DNA from: Pochonia chlamydosporia 170 | Taxonomy: Eukaryota; Ascomycota; Sordariomycetes; Hypocreales; Clavicipitaceae | Length of the DNA stretch: 64,000 nt | Direction of reading: 5' to 3' | Assembly (NCBI RefSeq): GCF_001653235.2 | Contig: NC_035790.1 | Location: forward strand, 2,046,001-2,110,000 | Shown here: in pieces, positions 1-10,800 of the stretch | How the letters are laid out: the number at the start of each line of letters is the position of its first letter | Position numbering within the stretch: the first letter of the stretch is position 1 | The notes under the pieces: model-generated | What the model saw: the letters and a program-made list of their open reading frames with translations, nothing else | The model's database searches: none | Told to the model about the DNA's origin: nothing | Program-made: the position numbers and the translations under genes

Positions 1-752
1 TGAGTGGTATGTAATGACAACAATTCTTTTCTCTTTTTGTCCCTTCCCTTTTTTTTTTGGCCCTCCCATGTGCCGGCCTGGATCAGTTTGGACTAACCCA
101 AATCTACAGCGCTTACAACTTTGAATTGGAAGATTCAGAGGCACAACAGTGCAAATTAGTCAAGGGCTATGAACCCCTGTCAGGCAAAGAGTGGTGTTCC
201 AAGAATCCAAACGCAACTTCATACTTTGACCCAACAGGATACCGTCGCATCCCACTCTCTACATGTGTTGGTGGCAGGGAACTGGACAAGGCGTCGGAGG
301 AGCATCCGTGCGAAGGTCACGAGGACGAGTTCGAGAAGAAGCACCGAACCTCTGGGGTAGCCATCTTCTTTGCAGTGGTTATACCGTTTGCATTGGCTGG
401 GGCCATTGGTTTCTATGTATACCGCAACTGGGATGGAAAATTTGGCCAAATTCGGCTGGGCGACACGTCGTCAACCTTTGACAGCGACCGACCTTGGGTA
501 AAGTATCCCGTCATTGCGGTTTCGGCCATTGTGGCAGTCGTGGCAACGCTCCCTCTTCTCGTTGGTGGTTTGTGGCGATCTGCAACGGGCTCATATGACC
601 GAGTCAGGGGCGGCAGCGGGCGAGGCTGGTTCTCAGGTGGGAACCGACGATTCACGACCAGAGACAGCTTCGCACGTGGCCGCGGCGACTATGCCATTGT
701 TGACGAGGACGAAGGAGAACTGTTAGGCGAAGACAGTGATGAAGAGGTTTGA
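1..752 (+). CDS. VPS10: Vps10 vacuolar sorting receptor, C-terminal part (5' truncated by window)
   Basis: Type I sorting receptor that cycles between late Golgi and endosome and delivers carboxypeptidase Y-type cargo to the vacuole. Only the 3' end is here: exon 1-6, intron 7-109 (gtatgt donor, ggactaaccc branch region, ctacag acceptor), last exon 110-752. Splicing restores a Glu-Cys-Ala-Tyr junction typical of the cysteine-rich 10CC module that follows the Vps10 beta-propeller. The remaining luminal part holds five further Cys, then a hydrophobic segment (about GVAIFFAVVIPFALAGAIGF), a loop, a second hydrophobic segment (YPVIAVSAIVAVVATLPLLV) and a cytosolic tail rich in Gly/Arg that ends in acidic residues (EDEGELLGEDSDEEV). 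Two hydrophobic segments near the C-terminus fit fungal Vps10 proteins. Family assignment rests on recognising the conserved C-terminal block; most of the luminal domain lies outside the window. Confidence 0.85.
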
Positions 753-2699
753 AGGGGGAGATATAATGGGACCAAAAAGAAAAGAAGGGACAGGCAAGGC
801 ATGAGTGACAAGGGCAAGGGGGCAAGGCAGGGAAGGGGGAAAAACGTCGTTGACCTCATCAAGCGGCAAGTGTGTATCAACAGTAAGAAGCCAGCTGTGG
901 CTTTCGCACCGACGTGTCTATTTAGCGTGGTTTCTTTGTATCTTGGACAAACAAATGTGTATGCGATCTAGATGTACGGAGTATTGACATGGAATTTGGC
1001 AGGAGCATCTATCCATAATCATACCATTCATGCTAGTGACTCAGTGATGATGATCAAAATATAGCTGCCGCAGTGTCGTATACCTGTAGAATTGTTAGGT
1101 ATAGCATGAAATGAACATACCTGGCGACTGTCAAGTGGCTTCCAGCCAAGTCATCAAGCGATCAATGCGCCCAACATTGCAAATACAAATCCCAGTGCCT
1201 ATCCCAGCGCAATAGTTTATGCCATGCCCGCCACGAGCAATGGGTACGCCACAGACGATCGCCGCTCGGACCTCAAGCCGCTTAGGAAAGGAAAAAAAAA
1301 CAAAGAAAATCGTATGCATCTCAGCCCCAACGATGTATTCAAGAAAAGAAATGTTGGCAAGATGGTTCTCGTGGCATAGCGTACCAACTGCGTCTTGTTC
1401 TGGTTGGAGCGGGGTCAACTGGGAGTTGGCTGGCTGGTTAGGTGCATGTGGCGTCAACTGGTATTCTGTGCGGGAGGGCTGGACCGAGCACAAAGCCAAA
1501 AGCCACCATATAACACCAGACATCATCAGGCCAGGCTGGTTCGGTTGCCGCCAAGGACCGCAGCCATCGCTGCCTTTGTGAACGCATCATGGTTTGGGCT
1601 TTGCTTGCAGGAAGGCTGCTGCTGTGCTCTGTGTAATATGCTGTCAACTACTCAGTGCTCCGTCTATCAGACCAGAACATCGGACACTTGGTCGTGAAAT
1701 ATTGGTGGTCTGATCCCCCGACTGTTTGTCTTGTCAAAACGTCGTGCATCAAGCCCCAGAGCGTCCGAGAGCAACTGATGAAACAATACCCGTCACAACC
1801 GACTCCAATACTTCTACGTTGTGGCACTCGACACGTCCAATTCAGGGCAAACGTCTGGTCTAGTACCTTGCCCAGTTCTCACTTCTCAGTCCCAGTCAAG
1901 TCCCAGTCAAGTCCCAGTTCTAGGTTGTGAAGTTGTATGGGGCGTAAAATTAAATCGTGTGTCTACCTGACTAATTCTACAGTGTCAAGGGCAAGGTCTC
2001 CCATCCGAGCTCCTTGCTCCTGCATGCAAGTACCGTAGATACTTTCTTTCAATTCGCTCACAGTCCAACAGTCAAGTCAAACAAAAGCCTGCCTCTCCAT
2101 TGCCAATCCATCGCCATGCAATGCCATGCCATGCCATGCTTCCTCTCGATCAATAACATGAACCGCGGCCGCCCAGCCCCCCCGCTCCTAAAGACAAAAG
2201 CAAAAGGATTTGCTTTGGTTGGTAAAGAGAGTGCCGACTCCGTAAAACTCCTCCCGCTAACAGTTGTGGTGTCAGTGGCGTGGCTGGCTGGCCACTGCAA
2301 CCAGACGAGGCACCCTCTTGTCCCAAATGACCAACAGTCGTCATCTGATTAACATAGCCGCCTCGATGCTGGGTATACCAAAAGCAAAAATAAAAATGAA
2401 AATCAAATGAAAAAAAAAAAAAAAAAAACAGAGCCAAAATAACGAAAAGGGTATAATTGTAGCGAGAGCGAGAGCAGTAAGAAGAAAAAAACTATGATTT
2501 CATGAGATCGATTCCAAGGTGTAATAATCGCGGGGTTGTGATTTGTGTGGTTGGTTGTAATGTGACGTGCGTGAGCTTGTGTAAATTATTGATAAAAATC
2601 ATGTGTTTGACAAGGCGACGTGGACAGATTGAGTTACAGGAACTTGCGGCCAAAGGCAGACGCCATCCCGTACCGTGTCCCACGAGTCCATGGCAAGAG
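753..2699. other. Intergenic, convergent between VPS10 and the 2.7-6.6 kb gene; no gene recognised
   Basis: About 1.9 kb with only short, mutually overlapping ORFs. It contains low-complexity tracts: a tandem of about 11 bp (CAGTCCCAGTCAAGTCCCAG type) at 1887-1920, CATGC/AATGC units at 2113-2140 and a run of 19 A at 2410-2428. One TACGGAGTA motif lies at 975-983. Confidence 0.6.
1887..1920. repeat. Short tandem repeat, CCCAGTCAAGT units
   Basis: Three near-identical copies of CCCAGTCAAGT/CCCAGTT follow each other directly. Intergenic; no function seen. Confidence 0.7.
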
Positions 2700-5600
2700 C
2701 TATGTCCGCCGAACACGGTTCCAGAATCGCTTCATAACACCATTGTCATTTGCCAACAAGTCCTCTTGATCCATGGCAGCAAACTGGCGCTCGATGCTCT
2801 CCTTCGAATGACCTTCTCTGGTGGCTGAGACTGGCGATACTGGCACTGGCTCGTCTCTGGTCTGTGACTTGCGTCCGTGGGAACTCTTCTGCCAACCGTA
2901 GATTTGTTCCTCGTTAGCTCGAAGATCCGGTCGGGTCAAGGTCATTCGCAGAGTCATCTCCCGAGATGCTGCCGGCGCTTGGGCGTAATCCACCTTGCTT
3001 GCATTGACGTCCTTGTCCTGGCTCACATGGATTGGCTTAATGGGTGCTGGCTTTTCCATTGCCTCTGGCGTCCTGGGCGAGTCAGGTTCCGCAGTTGAGG
3101 CTTCGTCGCTGTAAATTGACGATTTGCCGTCTTCCAAAAAGTTGTCTGGCCTGCCCAAAGTGCTGGTTGACTTTACTTGTTGCGAAGCTTCCCTCTTATG
3201 CCCTGTGTTCTCGTTGCTTTGCACTTCCTCAATTGATGGAAATCCAAACTCAACAGCTTCGTCGAACTTGTGCGGGGATGCCAGGTACACCCGAAGCTTC
3301 ATCCTTGCGTCTGGGTCCTGGTAATGAGCCGCAGCAGGGTCAATCAAGACGGATGCATCTGGGACTGGATGCTTGTTAGGCGAAATGAGCGACAATGCCC
3401 GTGATCGTCGTCGAACATGGCCATGTACAGGTGAGCCTGGAACCGAGGCAATCGGGGACGCCATCAACGGCGGGCTGGCAGTGGTATCCTTTGTCGTTGG
3501 TCGGCTCAGTGTAGTTGAAGTCCGGCTGCTAAAGGGGAGCTTAGAAATCGACAGGTGTCGCCTGAATGATGGTCGGTATCTGCTTTGAGCGGGCACGTCT
3601 TCGCCTCGCAAATTGGAATGGTAGTCATCCAGGCATAATCTCAAATCCAGGTCCTCGCTCTCCTCCAACCAGCGAAACGACTCATACATGGAATCGGCGG
3701 TGGACTTCAGATCAGAGCCAACAGGCGTCGCTTCGCTCGTAAAAGAAACCATCTTGCCGGATTTCGGCTTTGGGCTTGCAGAGCCTGTTGACAGACTGTC
3801 AAATTGTGATTGTCGTTTTCCAATTCGAATGATGGATTCCTCAGTTGCATCCAGTATCACACTCTGGCTCGATTTGTGTCTTCTTAACTGGCCGTGACTG
3901 AGATGGCGATTCCTCCTGAGCCGATTCTCGTGATGGGCGTAGATCCGCAACGGGTTGCTCTGACACCGACGATGAAGGGCGTTCTCAAGTTCGTCCCGGC
4001 CGAAACCAAGTTTAAGGGTTGGTCGCCTATTTTCCTCGTTGCCCGACAATGACGCAGAAATACCATCAGGTCCTTCTTGGCCAAACTCATCTACTAGTTG
4101 ATAATCCAGATTGCGAATGATGCGGAGGCGCTCGAGTGTGGAGAAGTACTATACGTCGATGCAAGATTGAATTAGTTCAGAGCCAAAGGAAGAAAGACAG
4201 CTGGCTGGTTTGGATGGAGTATAGAAAGAAGGAGGGAAGAAAGAAATGGTAAGGGCTCATGAAAAGGGAAGGGAGAGGCTAGATATGTATATGGCGAGAT
4301 ATTGGGTTGAGATTGACATGCCCCAGAGACAAGTTGTGCTGGAAGGGGAATGGCATGTCTCAACGCAGGAACGAGAGAGCGGTGGCGCACCCCATGGCTA
4401 ACCAAATTGTCAGGGAAGGGTACTCAAGTACGCTGCAGTGACATCGCCAGGTCCGGCAAACCCAAAAGGTAATATTTGCAAGTGCTTGGTAGGGAGTACT
4501 TTGTACTGCCGTATTGCACCAGCAACACAGTCCGGTTACTCCATGTGCATGGATGGCCAAATTCTCCATACAAGGAGGACGAAGTAGGAGTACAGTACGG
4601 AGTACACCCAGGAGTACTCAGTACTCCGTGGAAACCCAAACAAGGGATGCGACCGCGGTACCCATACCCACCAGCCACAACCGACAAACTAACGGATAGC
4701 ACAGAGTTCAAGTCTGCTCGTTTGTTCGAGCCGCCCGTCACACCAGGCAACTAGAACTTAGAGTCAATGTCCAATGTGAATTGTCAATCCAACAGGCTCT
4801 GCTCGCCCATCCGCCCTCGCAGGAACAAGTCTTGCGTTGAGGGTGAGGAGGTACCTTGCTGTCGTGGCTCGAATCGGCTCAAACTAGAACGCTGCAACTA
4901 CTTCCGCTAGCGGTCCACAGATTGCACCAATTGTCCCAATTTGTGGTATGACCTCGCCTGCATATGAACCTGTGATGGGGTGGATAGAGGGTGGTGATGA
5001 TGCAGGGACAAAAGCAAGCAAGGGCCACTTGTGACCTCACTGGCGAATAGAATTCACCTCTCAAAGAACCATCGCGCGGGGAGCCATCGAACCGCCAAGG
5101 GAGGCGAGCCTTTGGACGCAGGCCACAGGTGCAAAAGTGGCAATAGTATGGGGATGTGTTGCTCATCATCCCTGGTCATCTTCCAGTCTCATGGCTCACC
5201 GCCGTGGGCCAGGCCGTGCATTGCATTTGCAGGGGCAGATGGAATAATATTGGAGCCAGGGGGATGCGTCAATGGCAGGGAGTTGGACAGACAGGAAATT
5301 CGTGAAATGGAAATGCCAAATGTGAACATGGGCTCGGGCCAAGGAAATCGGGAATAGTTGAGAGACAGAAATGAAATAACAACATTGAGCGAGGAAAATT
5401 GAGACTGTTCGAACCAGACGAAGAGCGCCGGAGCTGGACGAGCGTGTAGAAACATGCATCCACCACTGGAGTCCATCAGTTGACGACAACTGGGACATGC
5501 ATCTCAGGTCCGGGCGCATGGCGTTCTCCTCGCAGCCGAATGTAGCCAAAAAGCTAAACACCTGGCGGCCGCGGGGACGGGGAGCAGAAGCAAGAAAGAA

Positions 5601-6644
5601 AAGAAAAAGGTAGAGTTCCGCTTTCTGCACACGGGATTGGCATCTCGTGGCAAACTTTTTCAACGAAGCCTTGACCTTTTTTATTCTGCTCGTTCTGCTC
5701 CAAGCCTCCTCCCCATGCAACAATTCGCGTCTTCGCTGAGCTATCCAAAAGGGACCACTGCAGGCAGTTACATTGAAACATGCCGCCTTGTGTCTGAATC
5801 TCCCAGAGACCAGCTGCTGTGTCCCCATCTGGTCGAATCGCCAATTCCTGTCTCGCTCATGGCTGCATTGTGCTTTTTTGTTTTTGAAGTAACGTACCTT
5901 TCGTTGAATGGTGAGTGGTAATGCCTCAAATTCGTCTTTTGTCGGAGCAAACGACAGCGGAAGCGCATCCGAGGATGGCGATCTCCCGTCCAATGAGGTT
6001 CGCGAGGGTTTGAGAGATTGAATGGGACTACTGCTTCGATTCGTGCTTCGTGATGGAGGATTTGGGGATGATGATGGTGTAGCTTGCTCGAGGGATTCGT
6101 TGTCAAAAATTCTCAAGCCATTCTGACTCCGTCGTGAGTTGGCATGGTGTTCTTGCTCTGCATCGTCGCTACCATTCGCAAAACTCTCTCGTGTACGTAG
6201 TCGACGAAAGCGCCGGCGAGCGTTCGGTAGAATGTATTGTCGGTTTTGGCTTGCTGTGGAGCTGCTAGAGCTGGCGGTGGTCGTTACTGTCCTGACCGAG
6301 GCTGGCAATGTTGAAAGACTATTGGAAGAGCCAAGTCTCGTGCCTTGACTAAGATATCTCACGCTGGTTGAGCTAGCGATAGACTCTGCCATTTCAATAC
6401 TTGAAAGTGCTTGGGTGGCCATGACGGTTGCAACGCCTGGTGTTGGATCCGACAGCAAGAAGCTGGGGCTGTAATACCCGGCATGAGCGTACTCGACGGG
6501 TGAAAGCGAAAGGCAACTGCTCGTTGGAGATTCAAGGTTGAGAAAGGTTTTCATCTCCTGATGACAGACAGGAGAAATTGGACAAGTCAAATGGAGACTG
6601 CCTTCGTCGTCCGCTGCCCATCCCTGGTTGTCGACGCGAGCCAT
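2700..6644 (-). CDS. Conserved filamentous-fungal protein of unknown function, two exons around a 1.75 kb intron
   Basis: Exon 1 is 6644-5898 and exon 2 is 4148-2700, giving about 731 residues. The donor (AAG|gtacgt) and acceptor (gtatag|TAC) are both phase 0. The join reads Gln-Arg-Lys|Tyr-Phe-Ser-Thr-Leu-Glu-Arg-Leu-Arg, a continuous block that I recall as conserved in ascomycete homologues (from memory, not checked). The start is the ATG at 6644 (context gccATGg); an in-frame ATG at 6554 is the alternative. The protein is rich in Ser/Arg/Pro and looks mostly disordered. More ordered islands are MKLRVYLASPHKFDEAVEFG and MTLRMTLTRPDLRANEEQIY; the C-terminus is basic and aromatic (MKRFWNRVRRT). 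No signal peptide or membrane segment is seen. I do not recognise a catalytic domain. The stop is TAG at 2700-2702. Existence of both coding blocks is well supported; the single long intron joining them is the main uncertainty. Confidence 0.7.
4149..5897 (-). other. Unusually long intron (1,749 nt) inside the conserved fungal gene
   Basis: It is bounded by a consensus donor gtacgt and a tatag acceptor. No other coding block is convincing inside it. The exon 1 reading frame stays open for about 230 codons past the donor, to 5196. The interval holds a TACGGAGTA motif at 4596-4604 surrounded by further GTACT/AGTAC palindromic steps. Confidence 0.6.
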
Positions 6645-9600
6645 GGCTAGCCCAGCAACGAAGCTACCGCCCAAAACGTAAGAATCTAATTAACTGGATA
6701 GCCGCCGCACCACTTGAGGCCCCTTTGGTGTACTCCGTAAAGCCGGGTGAATTTCGATGTAACCCGCTTCTTGGGAAATGGGCCAGACTTGTCTCTAGGG
6801 CCCAGGTTACTGGTCCCCTGGTCCGTTGAGTAACTTTAAAATATAGACCTTCGCAACCGCAGGGCGAGTGCTCCGTAGGTAGACGAAGAAGAGACGATTT
6901 GGGGTAGGAGCAAGAGGGAAAGTTAAAGTTTTTCAAAGAGAAGATTACTCCCGAATAACCACAACAAAACCGGGCCTGCGCCTATTATACGAACGCTTCG
7001 TAGTGGTTAGATGTTTTCCGATTCTATTACGGCAGGCAGGGGAAGGCGAAGTCGCTTGAGGCGCCCTGACACTCACTTTCTCCTACTTGGGATGGAGACA
7101 GCTCTTTTCGAAGCCGTACAAATGTGAGCAAGAACTGGTCGACGAAAAAAATCTGAACCAGATTGACAAGCTCACCACCCATGTCGTTGGGGATTCTGTG
7201 GGAAAGACGGCTGTTGGACAGCCAAAAGTTGGTCGTGCGGGTGATGATATCTTCATGTATTTCTATCATTTCAAAGTCGTCACAACCCATCGAGTATCCA
7301 AGTACCTTGGTACCTTGGTACCCAAAATGGCAGCACGGGGCATGTTGCACAACCACAAGCACAGGCACAGGCACAGGCACAAAACCAGAATAGCACAAGA
7401 CCGAGCACAAACGTGATGATCATGCTACGGTTGGGCCGTCCAGGAGGGCACAAGTATTTGTGTGCATAAAATTAAACGAGGCGGAGGGNGAAAGAGCGTT
7501 TTCCCAAGGAGTCAATACTTGCCCAAGTACGGAGTACCTGGTACTCTGCACTTCGTGGAAGTGGCAGTAAGTCTGTGGAAGCCGGGAGCACTTGGTCGTA
7601 CCTGCTTTTTCTTCGGGATGAAACCTTATGTCTTCTGCGCCAGCGCCATCTCTCGTGTATCCTCTGCCTGGGGGCCCATGTCCGAACTTACCATTGAGAT
7701 GATCCAGTCCAGCCCAACATGACCAACCTGATGGACCTGCTCGACAAGCGCTGGCCAAAACGAGAAAAGGAAAAAAAATTGTGCTCAGCTAAATCAGCCA
7801 GCCCAAGGGTGACATTGGCTGCAACGGGCGTTCACTCTTCCAGGGACCCAAGACGAATTGCCGTTGGGTTGACAAGGAATATGCTCCAGAACAAGCGCCA
7901 GCCAGATGATCGTCATGGTCAGCACTTGTGGCACCGGCAAGATACATGAATGAACCGTCAATCAATCACCGAATGCTGCCTCAGCCGGGGAAAGCGGCGC
8001 CACTGGTCACTGGAGGCATGGGCCAGGGGGCCGAAAAGTTTGGGCTGTGATCACCTCGTGGTCCTGGAGCTCTGTTGCCGGCGAAATGTCCGACTCCCAA
8101 TGCTCATCATTCGCGCTGTTTCCGTCAATGGCAAGCTGTGGTTTGCCATAAATTGGCCTGTGAGGTGTATCGACGGTCTGGGCTGCAGGCCGCAAGTATG
8201 AGCCACTTTCCGGGTGCAATGAAACCATATGTGCCAGCTGGTGGACAAGGTATCTCTGTGTGGAGTGACCGCAGAGCTTGAGCATGACCATGGAGTCGCG
8301 AGCCTTCAGGAATATTCCAGTCACAGTCACACATCAGAAGGCTGAGAAACACAATCTCGCTTGTTCGACGTTGTGATACGATATCAACCTCCATAGCACA
8401 TCACTTGTTGTGCGTGGGCAGGCCTCATGGGGAAAAGCCAGATCATTAGTGAAACTTATGGACAGTTCGCCTTCACCGGAGTAAGCTCCCAAGTGGCTGA
8501 CAGGGAATATGCCCAGTGAAGCTCTACGGGATTTGGGGAGTCACCTAAAAATATCAATGATTGTATTGGCGTCATGAGATGGTGTCTTGCCAAAGGCTTA
8601 GTTAGTGCTCTCTCCTGAGTTCCCGGACCCAAGTTGGGAAAGAAACATGCTGATCACTTCCCCAAATGAAAGCTTTAACGGCGCATATCACGAACCTGGT
8701 CCCGTCAGCATTCAAAACGGCGAGCGGCAATGTCCAGCCGGAATGACATGATGTTAGCCAATACAGGACTAAGAAAGCATGCATCATTCCTCCAAACATT
8801 CATTCGCATCACGCCTGGTGCTTCACAAATGCAGCCATTGACTCGCCCCCTCAATTGCCGAATTGATTGAGACAGACAAATGACCGGCCTTGACACGTAA
8901 ACGGCAGCTGAGCTCGCACAGAAATCGCCATCTCTCACAGAGTGAGATTCACGAGGTGCCACAAGACACCCTGGCAGCGATGTCTTCGTCTACGTGAAGG
9001 ACCAATTCGTCTGCTCAACTAACAGCACCATTAACATTCGTTGGTCTCATCTGGCGTATAATGAGTAATGACGCCATCCTAGTAAGGGTTCCTGGGGCCA
9101 ATACTGCACGCACAATTTGGGCCAAGTAATGAGGAATAAACAAATGCCGGAATGTCCATCCAGCATAAGCAGCATCCTAAGTGTGTTTCTGTGTCCCTGT
9201 TGATAATGTCGTCAAACCGTTTGCGAATTCCAGGCTCGCTTACAGTTGTGGTTTAGCCCCGTGAGCCTATTGTTCTTTTCAAGGAACGTGCATCTTTTTG
9301 AGGTCATTCGTTCAATGGCTTACAGGGAGCAATTACGATTACACCTTACAGTGATCTCGAGCTGGCTCATGCTCACATCAACGAATCTTGATGGCTTTGG
9401 TCGTACATGCCATCATCGAGTCTATGCGACTGTGGGTGTCAGTCAAAGCAAAGGATCAAATGTCACATTGACTGTGGGCTAATGGCAAACCATACCAGCT
9501 CGAAGTTCTCGACTCAGCCGGCAATGCAGCAGATCCAACAGCAAACTTCAAAACGCCATTTCGATCTTCTCTCAAACATAAATTTCCACTTCCCATGCAC

Positions 9601-10800
9601 TGCAGAACTATTTTGTTCCACATGACATAAACCCCACATCGTGGCAATCTTGTTCTCTGATAACGCCCACACTGCCTGTCAACCAGAATCCGCGGGATGG
9701 CGATGCACTGGCCAGGTTGAAGCCCGGGCTGTTGAAGGATGAGAGACCAAAATTGGGAAGTGATCCGCAAGTTCAGGGGTTCGTGGCATTCCCAACTCGT
9801 TCACAGCTGCCCGTTGTTTGTGTCGTGTGGCGCCATGTGCCGTCCAGCATAATATATGGCTTGATTATTCACAAACCTCAACACTTCTTGCACGTGGTGG
9901 CTTTGCAGATGAGAGATGGATGAGCCAAACAAACAACAACCACGACGACAAGGCACAGCCGTTTCGCATGAGAGGGACAACATGATCAGGGGTGGGAGCT
10001 TCTGTCAGCTTGTCAGCAGTGGAAGAAATGGGCCACCATCCGCAATAATCCATCCAAAGCAGCTTGCCGTTCTTGTTATGGCATCAACACTGGCAGGAAG
10101 TTCATTAACATGCTTGACTATACCACATGCCGCGCTATCATCCAGGCAAAAATTTATCAACCAACAGGCACAAAACTACTCCGTACTCTGCAGTAAACTG
10201 CAGAGTTGTCACATTCAAGTTTTATCCACCATGTCATCTAAACAATCTTACTCTCGGGGCTAGCTGTAAAGGGCACTGAAAGGGTGTTTTCTGGAAGTCT
10301 CCGTAAGACATTATCTCCACAACTTCATCTCCGTTGAAGCAAAGGTTCATGAGAAAAGTTATCCCGGAAGAGTCTCAGCGCAGTCAAGGCATTTTGAAAG
10401 GAGGTTCGTGGGAACAGTGATTGGCCTGACCCCTGCCGACTCTCCTCTCGGACCAACACCACGCCAAGAAGTGTATAGGCCAGGTGTCTCAACACTTGGA
10501 TAGGAGTTTACCTCTCATATTTGCAACAACCAACAAGACATGCTCAACTAAGTCAAACTGATGTCATGTTTCTGTTCGGTCCTGACTCGGTAGACGTCAA
10601 GGAACACTCTGGCCGCGACCAAGGCATGCAGCTAATAAACAAACTACTCTGGAACATCAACAACGCTTGGACGGCCAGCCGTTTGTGCTCATGCTAGAAA
10701 TATGCATATTCAGAACACGGGCACCAACAAAAATTTCGACCAGTCAACTCTGTGTCTCTCGACTAATATATCCGATCAACTACGTAGTTCGCTTTCTTCA
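6645..10800. other. Gene-poor intergenic tract of about 4.2 kb
   Basis: Only short ORFs without domain features or good codon continuity are present on either strand. It includes the promoter of the upstream minus-strand gene, one undetermined base (N) at 7489, tandem TACCTTGG units at 7303-7323, (GCACAG)n at 7360-7381, and TACGGAGTA/TACTCCGTA motifs at 6731-6739, 7528-7536 and 10177-10185. I see no tRNA, transposase or reverse-transcriptase signature. Confidence 0.6.
7303..7381. repeat. Two short tandem repeats: TACCTTGG and GCACAG units
   Basis: TACCTTGG is repeated at 7303-7323, and GCACAG is repeated three to four times at 7360-7381. Intergenic. Confidence 0.7.

Noticed and set aside
1131..1526. 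131-codon minus-strand ORF whose start resembles a signal peptide (MMSGVIWWLLALCSV) and has several Cys
   Set aside because: It overlaps another ORF of similar size on the plus strand, lacks any family resemblance and lies in repeat-rich intergenic sequence; likely chance, though a transcript would change this.
9916..10263. 115-codon plus-strand ORF in the gene-poor tract
   Set aside because: No conserved features and overlapped by minus-strand ORFs of similar length; not supportable as a gene.
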